Positions 44,194 through 55,147 of a stretch of 64,000 bases of DNA are shown in pieces. A program made the position numbers and the translations under genes. The DNA lies in contig NZ_LZZW01000007.1 of NCBI RefSeq assembly GCF_014170375.1, forward strand, positions 115,738 to 179,737. Direction: 5' to 3'. This DNA is from Variovorax sp. UMC13 (GTDB lineage Bacteria; Pseudomonadota; Gammaproteobacteria; Burkholderiales; Burkholderiaceae_C). The notes below the pieces were generated by a model that was given only the letters and a program-made list of their open reading frames with translations, was not told the DNA's origin and did no database searches. The stretch's first letter is position 1; every line of letters starts with the position of its first letter.

Positions 44194-44199
44194 TAGAAT
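44194..44199 (+). promoter_or_regulatory. Candidate -10 box of clpS
   Basis: TAGAAT lies seven bases before the clpS ATG, with TCGGCA (4/6 to TTGACA) 18 bases upstream at 44170-44175. Transcription would begin within a base or two of the start codon. Confidence 0.35.
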
Positions 44200-44206
44200 G
44201 ATTTTC

Positions 44207-44566
44207 ATGGCAACCAGAATCCCCTCCAAACCCACCACGCCGCCGGCCCAGAAGCCCGGCCGGGGTGACGGCGATGCAGTCGTCCTGGAGCGCCGGCCGC
44301 AGAAGACCGCACCGCCGCAGATGTATCAAGTGGTGATGCTCAACGACGACTACACGCCGATGGAGTTCGTCGTGGTGGTCATCCAGGAATTTTTCAACAA
44401 GGACCGCGAGACGGCGACCCAGATCATGCTGAAGATCCACCTCGACGGCCGGGCCGTCTGCGGTGTCTATTCGCGCGACATGGCCGCCACCAAGGTCAAC
44501 CAGGTGATGGAGGCGGCGCACCAGGCCGGCCACCCATTGCAATGTGTCAGTGAACCGGTTGAATAA
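44207..44566 (+). CDS. clpS: ClpAP adaptor protein ClpS
   Basis: Delivers N-degron substrates to ClpA. The 119-residue product has a flexible N-terminal tail ([13 protein letters not shown]) and the ClpS core ([20 protein letters not shown], then [20 protein letters not shown] and [17 protein letters not shown]), with the NDDYTPM segment of the N-end binding pocket. ATG 44207 is preferred; ATG 44198 is in the same frame. Paired with clpA as usual. Confidence 0.95.
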   Translation: MATRIPSKPTTPPAQKPGRGDGDAVVLERRPQKTAPPQMYQVVMLNDDYTPMEFVVVVIQEFFNKDRETATQIMLKIHLDGRAVCGVYSRDMAATKVNQVMEAAHQAGHPLQCVSEPVE

Positions 44567-44623
44567 ATCGGACTCTGACCCATTTGAGAAGAAGTTATTT
44601 ACAGCAAGGCAAAAGGAAATCTC

Positions 44624-46945
<2,322 letters not shown>

Positions 46946-46986
46946 CGAATTCCGCCGCCGATCCGTCGGTGGCCGGGAACGACACC

Positions 46987-47020
46987 AAAGGCCGGTAGCA
47001 TCGCTACCGGCCTTTTTCTT
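46987..47020 (+). terminator. Rho-independent terminator after clpA
   Basis: Arms AAAGGCCGGTAGC (46987-46999) and GCTACCGGCCTTT (47003-47015) with an ATC loop and T-rich tail; one of the longest perfect stems in the window. Only 11 bases separate it from the cls start. Confidence 0.93.
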
Positions 47021-47030
47021 TTGCCCGACC

Positions 47031-48479
47031 TTGATCCTTCCCCAACTCAGCCAAGAATGGAAAACCGGCCTCTCCCTGGCGTGGAGCGGTTACATCGCGG
47101 TGTTGTCGATCTGGATCGTGCTGCAGAAGCGCGCGCCGGTGTCCACCATGAGCTGGATCCTGTCGCTGGCCCTGCTGCCCTTCGCGGGCTTCCTGGTCTA
47201 TTACTTCCTCGGGCCGCAGCGCCTGAAGAAGCAGCGGCTCAAGCGGCTGCGCAGCCGGGCCATCGCCCAGGCGCCGGCCGACATTGCGCTGCTGCGCGAG
47301 GGGGCGGAGAAGGCGCCGCCCGCGCTGCGCCACATGGCGGCGCTGAGCACCGCCGCCTGCGGCATCCCGGTGTCGAGCGCCACCGACGTGCAGCTGCTGT
47401 CGGGCGGCGCCCGCACCTTCGACGCGATCTTCGAGGCGGTGCGCGCGGCGCGCCACCATGTCCACCTTGAGTACTACATCTTCGAGCCCGATCGCATCGG
47501 CACCGCGCTGCGCGACCTGCTGATCGAGCGTGCGCAGCAGGGCGTGACGGTGCGGCTGCTGCTCGACGCGCTGGGCTCCAAGCGCATCGGCCGCAAGTTC
47601 ATGGCGCCCATGCACGCGGCTGGCATCCACGTCGCGCTGTTCCACGACACGCGCATCGGCCGCCGGCTGCGGCCGGTGACCAACTACCGCACCCACCGCA
47701 AGATCGTGGTGTGCGACGGGCAGGTCGGCTTCACCGGCGGCGTCAACATCACCGACGAGGAAGACCGGCGCACCCAGCCCGACGCTTATCACGACGTGCA
47801 CCTGCGCATCGAGGGCAGCGCGGTGCGCTGGCTGCAGACCACCTTCCTCGAGGACTGGAGCTACGCCACCGGCGAGAGCGCGCGCCGCATGGTGGACGAG
47901 TCGCTCGAGCACATGCTGCCGCGCATGACGGCCGGTGAGATCCCCACGCAGATCGTGACCAGCGGTCCCGACAGCCCGCTCGAGGCGATCCACCGGATGC
48001 ATGTGGAGGCCATCCACTCGGCCAGCCAGCGCGCCTGGCTCACCACGCCGTACTTCGTGCCCGGCGAGCCTGCGCTGATGGCGCTGACCAGCGCCGCGCT
48101 GCGCGGCGTCGACGTGCGGCTGCTGGTGCCGCGGCGCAGCGATTCGGCCATCGTGAGCGCGGCCGCGCGCTCCTACTACGACGAGCTGATCACGGCCGGC
48201 GTCAAGGTCTGGGAGTACAAGGCCCGCATGCTGCACTCCAAGACGCTGGTGGTCGACGACCACTGCGCGATGATCGGCACCGCCAACTTCGACAACCGCA
48301 GCTTCCGCCTCAACTTCGAGGTGATGGCGGTGGTGTACGGTCCGGCCCTGGCGCGCCCGCTGGCCGCCCAGTTCGAGACCGACCTGCACAGTGCCGCCGC
48401 CGTGCGCCTGAACCGGCCGCAGACCTTCCTGCGCCGCCTGGGCGATGCGGTGGCCCGACTTTCCTCACCTTTGCTCTGA
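47031..48479 (+). CDS. Cardiolipin synthase (phospholipase D family)
   Basis: Makes cardiolipin from phosphatidylglycerol at the inner membrane. The 482-residue product has two N-terminal membrane helices (about 15-32 and 40-60) and two HKD motifs: H222-R-K224...D229 (HRKIVVCD) and H402-S-K404...D409 (HSKTLVVD), each followed by G-G/N and S/T residues as in PLD enzymes. The start is TTG 47031, close behind the clpA terminator, so the promoter would overlap the hairpin or the start may lie slightly downstream. Confidence 0.9.
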   Translation: MILPQLSQEWKTGLSLAWSGYIAVLSIWIVLQKRAPVSTMSWILSLALLPFAGFLVYYFLGPQRLKKQRLKRLRSRAIAQAPADIALLREGAEKAPPALRHMAALSTAACGIPVSSATDVQLLSGGARTFDAIFEAVRAARHHVHLEYYIFEPDRIGTALRDLLIERAQQGVTVRLLLDALGSKRIGRKFMAPMHAAGIHVALFHDTRIGRRLRPVTNYRTHRKIVVCDGQVGFTGGVNITDEEDRRTQPDAYHDVHLRIEGSAVRWLQTTFLEDWSYATGESARRMVDESLEHMLPRMTAGEIPTQIVTSGPDSPLEAIHRMHVEAIHSASQRAWLTTPYFVPGEPALMALTSAALRGVDVRLLVPRRSDSAIVSAAARSYYDELITAGVKVWEYKARMLHSKTLVVDDHCAMIGTANFDNRSFRLNFEVMAVVYGPALARPLAAQFETDLHSAAAVRLNRPQTFLRRLGDAVARLSSPLL

Positions 48480-48492
48480 CCCCAGCGAATTC

Positions 48493-49935
48493 ATGCCCGC
48501 CCACACCTTCCTCTGGCACGACTACGAAACCTTCGGCGCCGTGCCGCGCCGCGACCGGCCCTCGCAGTTCGCCGCCATCCGCACCGACGCCGACCTGAAC
48601 GAGGTCGGCGAACCGCTGATGCTCTATTGCCAGCCCGCGCCCGACTACCTGCCCAGCCCCGAGGCCTGCCTGATCACCGGCATCACGCCCCAGCTCGCGC
48701 TCGAGCGCGGCGTGCCCGAGCACCAGTTCGCGGCCGAGGTCGAGCGCGTGTTCTCGCAGCCCGGCACCATCGGCGTTGGATACAACACGATCCGCTTCGA
48801 CGACGAGGTCACGCGCTTCCTGTTCTGGCGCAACCTGATCGATCCCTACGCGCGCGAATGGCAGAACGATTGCGGCCGCTGGGACCTGCTCGACGTGGTG
48901 CGGCTGACCTATGCGTTGCGTCCCGAGGGCATCGCGTGGCCGACCAAGGAGGACGGCAAGCCCAGCTTCAAGCTCGAAGACCTGGCGCGCGCCAACGGCC
49001 TGCTGCACGAAGCGGCGCACGATGCGCTGTCCGACGTGCGCGCCACCATCGCGCTGGCCCGGCTGATCCGCGACCGGCAGCCCAAGCTGTTCGACTTCGC
49101 CTTCGGCCTGCACCGCAAGGACCGGGTGGCGAACGAGCTGGGCCTGCCCGCGACGCGCGAGACCGCGCGGCCCTTCCTGCACGTCTCGGGCATGTTCCCG
49201 GCCGAGCGCGGCTGCCTGGCCGTGATGTGGCCCTTGGCCAGCCACCCGACCAACAAGAACGAACTGATCGCCTGGGACCTGGCGCACGACCCCTCGGAAC
49301 TGCGCGACCTGGACGTCGAGACCCTGCGCCTGCGCCTGTTCACCCGCAGCGCCGACTTGCCCGAGGGCGTGACGCGGCTGCCGGTCAAGGGCATCCACCT
49401 CAACAAGTCGCCGATGGTGGTGGGCAAGCTCCGGACGCTGGCGCCTGCCATGGCCGCGCGCTGGAACATCGACCTCGACGCCGCGCTGCGCCACGCCGAA
49501 ATCGCGGCCGGCCTGCCCGACATGAGCGCGATCTGGCCGCAGGTGTACGCACGCCCCAAGGAGGCCACGCCCGACGTCGACGAGGACCTGTATGGCGGCT
49601 TCGTGGGCAATGCCGACCGACGCCGGCTCAACCAGCTGCGCGAGCTGGCGCCGGCGGCGCTGGCCCAGGCCCGCACCGGCTTCGACGATCCGCGGCTGGA
49701 GGAGATCTTCTTCCGCTACCGCGCGCGCAACTTCCTCGACACGCTCAGCGAGGAAGAGGCCGAGCGCTGGGAAGCGCACCGCGCGGCGCGGCTGCTCGAA
49801 GGCGAGGGCGGGGCGCGCAACGTCGACCAGTTCTTCGCCGAGATCGACACCGCGGCCGAGACGGCCGACGAGCGCGGTGAGGAACTGCTGGGCCTGCTCT
49901 ACGAGTACGCCGAGGCGATCGCGCCGTCGCCCTGA
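48493..49935 (+). CDS. sbcB: Exodeoxyribonuclease I
   Basis: 3'-5' single-strand DNA exonuclease. The 480-residue product begins with the DEDD motif FLWHDYETFG (D10, E12), has the ExoII-region GYNTIRFDDEVTRFLF and HDALSDVRATIALARLI (ExoIII), and a C-terminal helical domain. ATG 48493 follows cls by 13 bases. Converges with the iron alcohol dehydrogenase with a 10-base gap. Confidence 0.95.
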   Translation: MPAHTFLWHDYETFGAVPRRDRPSQFAAIRTDADLNEVGEPLMLYCQPAPDYLPSPEACLITGITPQLALERGVPEHQFAAEVERVFSQPGTIGVGYNTIRFDDEVTRFLFWRNLIDPYAREWQNDCGRWDLLDVVRLTYALRPEGIAWPTKEDGKPSFKLEDLARANGLLHEAAHDALSDVRATIALARLIRDRQPKLFDFAFGLHRKDRVANELGLPATRETARPFLHVSGMFPAERGCLAVMWPLASHPTNKNELIAWDLAHDPSELRDLDVETLRLRLFTRSADLPEGVTRLPVKGIHLNKSPMVVGKLRTLAPAMAARWNIDLDAALRHAEIAAGLPDMSAIWPQVYARPKEATPDVDEDLYGGFVGNADRRRLNQLRELAPAALAQARTGFDDPRLEEIFFRYRARNFLDTLSEEEAERWEAHRAARLLEGEGGARNVDQFFAEIDTAAETADERGEELLGLLYEYAEAIAPSP

Positions 49936-49945
49936 CGACCTGGCC

Positions 49946-51082
49946 TCACATCGAGGCTTCGAGCATCTCGCGGTAGTCCTCGCGCGTCGCGAGGCGCGGG
50001 TTGGTCTTGTGGCAGTGGTCGGCCATGGCGCCGTCGATCACCTTGTCGAACAGCGCGGGCGTTACGCCTACCTCGGCCAGGCCGCCCGGCAGGCCCAGGC
50101 GCTGGCCCATGTCGCGGATCGCATCGCCCAGGTCGCCGGCCGAGTCGAGGTTCATGGCGCGCGCCATGCGCTGCAGGCGCTGCTCCTTCTGCACCGACTC
50201 GGCGCCCGCGTTGAAGCGGATCACGGCCGGCAGGAACAGGGCGTTGAGCGTGCCGTGGTGCAGCCGCGGGTCGACGCCGCCCAGGCTGTGGCTCAGCGAA
50301 TGCACGCAGCCCAGCCCCTTCTGGAAGGCCATCGCGCCCTGCATCGAGGCGCTCATGAGGTTGAGCCGCGCCTCGCGGTCGCTGCCGTCCCTGGTGGCGC
50401 GTTCGATGTGGCCCCAGGCACGCTCCAGGCCGTCGAGCGCGATGCCGTCGGCCGGCGGGTTGAAAGCGGCCGACATGAAGGTCTCCATGCAGTGCGCGAT
50501 CGCGTCAATGCCGGTCGCGGCCGTGAGCCGGGGCGGCAGGCCGAAGGTGAGTTCGGGGTCGCAGATCGCGGCCTTGGGCAGGATGTGCCAGCTGTGGAAG
50601 CCCAGCTTGCGGTGGTCGTCCACGATGATGATCGCGCCGCGCGCGACTTCGCTGCCGGTGCCGCTGGTGGTCGGCACCGCGATCAGCGGCGCCACGTTCT
50701 CGGTGATCTTGGGCGAGCCGCCCTCGATGGTGGCGTAGGTCTTGAGCGGGCCTTCGTGCGTGGCGGCGATGGCCACGCCCTTGGCGCAATCGATGGCCGA
50801 GCCGCCGCCCACGGCGATCAGCCCGTCGCAACGGCCCGAACGGTACAGCTCGACCGCGGCGCGCACCGCCGCCTCGGTGGGGTTCGAGGGCGTGGCGTCG
50901 AACACCGAGACCTCCAGGTCGCCCAGCGCGTCCAGCGTGGTCTGCAGGATGCCCGCGGCGCGCACGCCGGCGTCGGTCACGATCATCGGTCGGTTGATGC
51001 CCACGCGCGCGCATTCGGCGCTGAGCAGGCGGATCGCGCCGAATTCGAACTGGATCTGGGTCAGGTACTGGATGAGGGCCAT
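49946..51082 (-). CDS. Iron-containing alcohol dehydrogenase
   Basis: NAD(P)-dependent group III alcohol dehydrogenase. The 378-residue product has the nucleotide motif VGGGSAIDCAKG and PTTSGTGSEV, and metal ligands D193 and H197 (GIDAIAHCMETF), H261 (GCVHSLSHSLGG) and H276 (RLHHGTLNA). Similar proteins act on 4-hydroxybutyrate, lactaldehyde or 1,3-propanediol; the substrate here is unknown. ATG 51082, divergent from the esterase gene across 136 bases. Confidence 0.9.
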   Translation of the reverse strand: MALIQYLTQIQFEFGAIRLLSAECARVGINRPMIVTDAGVRAAGILQTTLDALGDLEVSVFDATPSNPTEAAVRAAVELYRSGRCDGLIAVGGGSAIDCAKGVAIAATHEGPLKTYATIEGGSPKITENVAPLIAVPTTSGTGSEVARGAIIIVDDHRKLGFHSWHILPKAAICDPELTFGLPPRLTAATGIDAIAHCMETFMSAAFNPPADGIALDGLERAWGHIERATRDGSDREARLNLMSASMQGAMAFQKGLGCVHSLSHSLGGVDPRLHHGTLNALFLPAVIRFNAGAESVQKEQRLQRMARAMNLDSAGDLGDAIRDMGQRLGLPGGLAEVGVTPALFDKVIDGAMADHCHKTNPRLATREDYREMLEASM

Positions 51083-51218
51083 GGCGGGTGCGTGGGGGGC
51101 GGTACGATTTGGAGGCTTGAATCTAGCAACAGGACACCATCTTGCCCATGAACAAAACCCTTGCCGATGTCACGGCGGGAACACCCCGGATGACGACCTC
51201 GGCGCGCCCGGAGGCCGC

Positions 51219-52148
51219 ATGCTGACCCCGAAGATGGCCAGCGTGGTCGAGCGCATGGCGCGCGCCGGCCATCCCGCGATGAACACCCTGACCGCGGCCG
51301 AAGCCAAGGCCTCGTACGAGAAAGGCGCCGGCGTGCTCGAGGTACCCAAGCCCGCGCTGGCACGCATCGAGGACTTCACGATTCCCGCGCGCGACGGCTT
51401 CGCGCTGCCGGCGCGGCTGTATGCGCCCTCGGACGCGGTGCTGCCGGTGCTGGTGTACTTCCACGGCGGCGGCTTCACTGTCGGCAGCATCGCCACCCAC
51501 GACACGCTGTGCCGCGTGCTGTCGCAGCGCAGTGGCTGCGCGGTGGTGTCGATCGACTACCGGCTCGCGCCCGAGCACAAGTTCCCGACCGCCTCGGACG
51601 ACGCCTGGGACGCGGTGCAGTTCGTGGCCCGCGAGGCCGGCTCGCTGGGCCTCGACGGGAGCCGGCTCGCGCTTGGCGGCGACAGCGCGGGTGGCACGCT
51701 GGCGGCGGTGTGCGCTGTGATGGCGCGCGACGCGGGCCTGCCGGTGGCGCTGCAGCTGCTGTTCTACCCGGGCACCACCGCGCACCAGGACACGGCCTCG
51801 CACGAGCGCTTCGCCTGCGGGCCGCTGCTGGACGAGGCGCTGATCAGCTGGTTCTTCGGCCAGTACGTGCGCAGCCCGACCGACCGTGACGACTGGCGCT
51901 TCGCGCCGCTCAACGCAGAGGATGTGGACGATGTCGCGCCGGCCTGGATCGGCCTGGCCGAGGCCGACCCGCTGGTCGACGAGGGCATCGCCTATGCTGA
52001 CAAGCTGCGCGCCGCCGGGGTGCCGGTCGACCTGGAGATCTACCGCGGCGTGATCCACGAATTCGTCAAGATGGGCCGCGCCGTGCCCGAGGCGCTGCAG
52101 GCCCACGCCGATGCCGCCAACGCCCTGAAAGAAGCCCTGAACCCATGA
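51219..52148 (+). CDS. Alpha/beta hydrolase (hormone-sensitive-lipase-type esterase)
   Basis: The 309-residue product has the HSL oxyanion motif HGGG (82-85) in VYFHGGGFTVGS and the triad S156 (GGDSAGG), D250 (LAEADPLVDEG) and H280 (GVIHEFVK). It probably hydrolyses short-chain esters in the cytoplasm; no signal peptide is seen. ATG 51219 has GGAGG four bases ahead; the open frame further upstream is not supported. It overlaps the next gene by four bases (ATGA). Confidence 0.9.
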   Translation: MLTPKMASVVERMARAGHPAMNTLTAAEAKASYEKGAGVLEVPKPALARIEDFTIPARDGFALPARLYAPSDAVLPVLVYFHGGGFTVGSIATHDTLCRVLSQRSGCAVVSIDYRLAPEHKFPTASDDAWDAVQFVAREAGSLGLDGSRLALGGDSAGGTLAAVCAVMARDAGLPVALQLLFYPGTTAHQDTASHERFACGPLLDEALISWFFGQYVRSPTDRDDWRFAPLNAEDVDDVAPAWIGLAEADPLVDEGIAYADKLRAAGVPVDLEIYRGVIHEFVKMGRAVPEALQAHADAANALKEALNP

Positions 52149-53017
52149 CCGAAACACTCTCCCGCGCCGACTTCCGCTTCTTCCACCGGCTGCGCGTGCG
52201 CTGGGCCGAAGTCGACATGCAGAAGATCGTCTTCAACGCCCACTACCTGATGTACTTCGACACCGCCATGTCGGACTACTGGCGCGCGCTGGCCTTGCCC
52301 TACGAGGCCTCGATGGAATCGCTCGAGGGCGATCTCTACGTGAAGAAGGCGACCATCGAATTCAACGCCTCGGCGCGCATGGACGACGCGCTGGACGTGG
52401 GCATGAAATGCGTGCGCGTCGGCACCTCGTCGATCGTGTTCCGCGGCGGCCTGTTCCGCGGCGACGAGCTGCTGGTCACCAGCGAGCTGGTCTATGTCTT
52501 CGCCGACCCGGCCACCCAGACCTCGCGGCCGGTGCCCGATGCGCTGCGCGCGATCTTCAGCGCCTACGAGGCGGGCGAGACGATGTTCACGGTCGAGACC
52601 GGCGATTGGCAGGCGCTGGGCAGCGGCGCGGGCGCGATCCGGCGCGCGGTGTTCGTGCAGGAGCAGCGCATTCCCGAAACGCTCGAATGGGACGAACACG
52701 ATGCGACCGCGTTGCATGCGGTGGCGCGCAACCGGCTGGGCCGGGTGATCGGCACCGCGCGCCTGCTGAGCGAGGCACCCGGCGTGGGTCGCATCGGCCG
52801 CATGGCGGTGCACCGCAACCTGCGCGGTGGCGGCCAGGGCGCCGCGGTGCTGCGTGCGCTCGAGGCCGCGGCCAAGGCGCGTGGCGACCGCGAGATCACG
52901 CTGCATGCGCAGCGCAGCGCCGAGGGCTTCTACGGGCGCCTGGGCTACGCGCCGCACGGCGCGCCCTTCGAAGAGGCCGGCATCGCGCACATCGAGATGC
53001 GCCGCGCGCTGGCCTGA
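52145..53017 (+). CDS. YbgC/FadM-type acyl-CoA thioesterase fused to a GNAT domain
   Basis: A 290-residue two-domain protein. Residues 1-145 form a hotdog thioesterase with catalytic Asp24 in RWAEVDMQKIVFNAHYLMYF. Residues 150-290 form an ElaA-like GNAT acetyltransferase with acyl-CoA P-loop MAVHRNLRGGGQGAAVLRAL and the C-terminal EGFYGRLGYAPHGAPFEEAG. There is no frameshift at the junction, so the fusion is genuine. It might use acyl-CoA in both domains; substrates unknown. Coupled to the esterase gene and followed 11 bases later by the sensor kinase. Confidence 0.85.
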   Translation: MTETLSRADFRFFHRLRVRWAEVDMQKIVFNAHYLMYFDTAMSDYWRALALPYEASMESLEGDLYVKKATIEFNASARMDDALDVGMKCVRVGTSSIVFRGGLFRGDELLVTSELVYVFADPATQTSRPVPDALRAIFSAYEAGETMFTVETGDWQALGSGAGAIRRAVFVQEQRIPETLEWDEHDATALHAVARNRLGRVIGTARLLSEAPGVGRIGRMAVHRNLRGGGQGAAVLRALEAAAKARGDREITLHAQRSAEGFYGRLGYAPHGAPFEEAGIAHIEMRRALA

Positions 53018-53028
53018 GGTTTCGGCGG

Positions 53029-54390
53029 ATGCGCCTGCGCACCAAGATCATCACGCTGGCCGTGGTGCCGCTGATCGTGGCGCTGCTGCTGGTGGCCACC
53101 GCGGTGCGCCACCAGGAGCGCGACCTGGCGGCGCGCGAGCGCGCGCTGGTCGAGCTGAGCCTGCTGGCGCAGCGTCGCTCCGAGCTGCGCAGCTATGTCG
53201 AGCTGGCGGTCAGCACGGTGCGCCCGCTCTACGACACCGGCCGCGACGACGAGCAGACCCGCAACGAGGCGCTGCGCCGGCTGGCCGCGCTGGACTACGG
53301 CAACGACGGCTACTTCTTCGTCTACGACATGGACGGCCGCTCGCTGATGCACTCGCGCCAGCACGAGCTCGAAGGACAGAACCTCTGGGAGCTGCGCGAT
53401 TCGCAGGGCCGGGCGACCATCCAGGACCTGGTCGGCCAGGTGAGGAAGGGCGGCGGCTACGTCGAGTACGAGTGGCGCAAGCCCTCGAGCGCGCAGATGG
53501 CGCCCAAGCTCGGCTACATCACCTCGCTGCCGCGCTGGAACTGGATGCTGGGCACCGGGCTGTACCTCGACGACGTCGAGGCGGCGGTGCAGTCGCTGCA
53601 GCACCAGGTGAGCGAGAACGTCACCACCACCATGCTGTGGATCGCGGCCATCGCGGCCGTGTGCCTGGGCGTGGTGAGCGCGGGAGGGCTGCTGCTCAAC
53701 CTCAGCGAGCACCGGGTGTCCGAAGCCCGGCTGCGCCTACTCGCGCGGCAGGTGGTGCAGTCGCAGGAGGACGAGCGCGGCCACCTGGCGCGCGAACTGC
53801 ACGATGGCATCAGCCAGACGCTGGTCTCGGCCAAGCTGCTGATCGAGTCGGCGGTCGACACGCTCGAGCGCGGGCAGCAGGCCACGCCGCCGGCCATGCC
53901 CAAGGCGCTGGCGCGGCTCAACGATTCGCTGTCGGAGGTGCGCCGCATCTCGCACCGGCTGCGGCCCGCGCTGCTCGACACGCTGGGCCTGCCGGCCGCG
54001 CTCGAGCGGCTGGGCGACGAGTTCGGCGACGAGACGCCGCTGCGCGTGCAGGTGCATGCCGAGGGCAGGGCGATCGACCTGCCGGAGGACGTGAAGACCG
54101 CGCTGTTCCGCGTGGCCCAGGAGGCGCTGACCAATGTGCACAAGCATGCGCAGGCGAGCCAGGTCACGCTGGCGCTGGCCTTCGGGCGGGCCAGCGTGCG
54201 GCTGACGGTGCAGGACGACGGGCGCGGCTTCGACGAGGCCGCGCTGAGCTTGGACCCGCGCCGCGGCATCGGCCTGCGCAACATGCGCGAGCGCATGGAC
54301 GCGATCGGCGGCACGCTCGAGGTGCAGGCCGGCGAGGGCGGCACCCGCATCGTGGCGGCGGCGCCGGTCACAATCGCACGCGCCGCATGA
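53029..54390 (+). CDS. Cache-domain sensor histidine kinase (NarX/DegS-type)
   Basis: The 453-residue kinase has membrane helices at about 6-26 and 200-224, enclosing a periplasmic single-Cache domain (GNDGYFFVYDMDGRSLMHSR, WMLGTGLYLDDVE). The cytoplasmic part has a HisKA_3 box with His258 (ARELHDGISQTL) and an HATPase domain (FRVAQEALTNVHKHAQA, QDDGRGFDE). Such Cache domains bind small carboxylates. ATG 53029; overlaps the regulator gene by four bases, so the pair are cognate. Confidence 0.92.
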   Translation: MRLRTKIITLAVVPLIVALLLVATAVRHQERDLAARERALVELSLLAQRRSELRSYVELAVSTVRPLYDTGRDDEQTRNEALRRLAALDYGNDGYFFVYDMDGRSLMHSRQHELEGQNLWELRDSQGRATIQDLVGQVRKGGGYVEYEWRKPSSAQMAPKLGYITSLPRWNWMLGTGLYLDDVEAAVQSLQHQVSENVTTTMLWIAAIAAVCLGVVSAGGLLLNLSEHRVSEARLRLLARQVVQSQEDERGHLARELHDGISQTLVSAKLLIESAVDTLERGQQATPPAMPKALARLNDSLSEVRRISHRLRPALLDTLGLPAALERLGDEFGDETPLRVQVHAEGRAIDLPEDVKTALFRVAQEALTNVHKHAQASQVTLALAFGRASVRLTVQDDGRGFDEAALSLDPRRGIGLRNMRERMDAIGGTLEVQAGEGGTRIVAAAPVTIARAA

Positions 54391-55025
54391 CCGAAACCCC
54401 GCCCGTCCGCCTGTTCCTCGTCGACGACCATCCGCTGGTGCGCGACGGCCTGCGCGCGCGGCTGGGTTCGCTGCCCGGGCTGGAGATCGTGGGCGAGGCC
54501 GGCTCGGCGCAGGAGGCGATCGCGCAGGTCGCGCTGCTCCAGCCCGACCTGGTGCTCACCGATGTGGGCATGAAAGACATGAACGGCATCGAACTTGCAG
54601 GCGTGCTGCTGGCGCAGCGGCCGGCGCTGCACATCGTGATGCTTAGCATGTACGACAACCCCGAATACGTGCAGCGCGCGCTGCAGGCCGGTGCGCGCGG
54701 CTATGTGCTCAAGGACGCGCCGGCGGGCGAGATCGTGGCGGCGATCCAGGCCGTGACGGCCGGCGGCACCTTCCTGAGCCCGGCGGTGTCGCAGCGGCTG
54801 TTCCGCAACCAGGCGCAGCGGCCCACGCTCACGCCGCGCGAGAGCGAGATCCTCACGGCGCTGGGCCGGGGCGAATCGAGCAAGCAGATCGCGCGCGACC
54901 TCGACCTGAGCGTGCGCACGGTCGAGGCGCACCGGCAGAGCATCAAGCGCCGGCTGGGCATCGAGGGGCAGGCCGAGCTGATCAAGTACGCGGTGGAGCA
55001 CGCGCGCCAGTTCGGCAACCACTGA
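54387..55025 (+). CDS. NarL/LuxR-family response regulator
   Basis: The 212-residue product has a receiver domain with acidic pocket D13-D14, phosphoacceptor D59 (LVLTDVGMKDMNG) and K109 (GYVLKDAP), then a LuxR-type helix-turn-helix (about 146-205, LTPRESEILTALGRGESSKQ). It pairs with the upstream kinase. cstA starts 122 bases downstream in the same direction and is the obvious candidate target. Confidence 0.93.
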   Translation: MTETPPVRLFLVDDHPLVRDGLRARLGSLPGLEIVGEAGSAQEAIAQVALLQPDLVLTDVGMKDMNGIELAGVLLAQRPALHIVMLSMYDNPEYVQRALQAGARGYVLKDAPAGEIVAAIQAVTAGGTFLSPAVSQRLFRNQAQRPTLTPRESEILTALGRGESSKQIARDLDLSVRTVEAHRQSIKRRLGIEGQAELIKYAVEHARQFGNH

Positions 55026-55117
55026 GCAGAAAGCGGGCCTCGGGTTATCCCTTAGGCATTACCGCGCATGGCAGTCGCGCGGTCCGACGGATGGCAGATG
55101 CGCCTCGGCCGGGAACA

Positions 55118-55139
55118 CTCCAGAAACTTTTTTCTGGAG
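55118..55139 (+). promoter_or_regulatory. Perfect hairpin overlapping the cstA ribosome-binding site
   Basis: Arms CTCCAGAAA (55118-55126) and TTTCTGGAG (55131-55139) with a CTTT loop. The right arm contains the Shine-Dalgarno GGAG (55136-55139), eight bases before the cstA ATG. In RNA this would bury the ribosome-binding site; as DNA it is also a 22-base dyad that could be an operator. Confidence 0.6.
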
Positions 55140-55147
55140 ACAACCCG

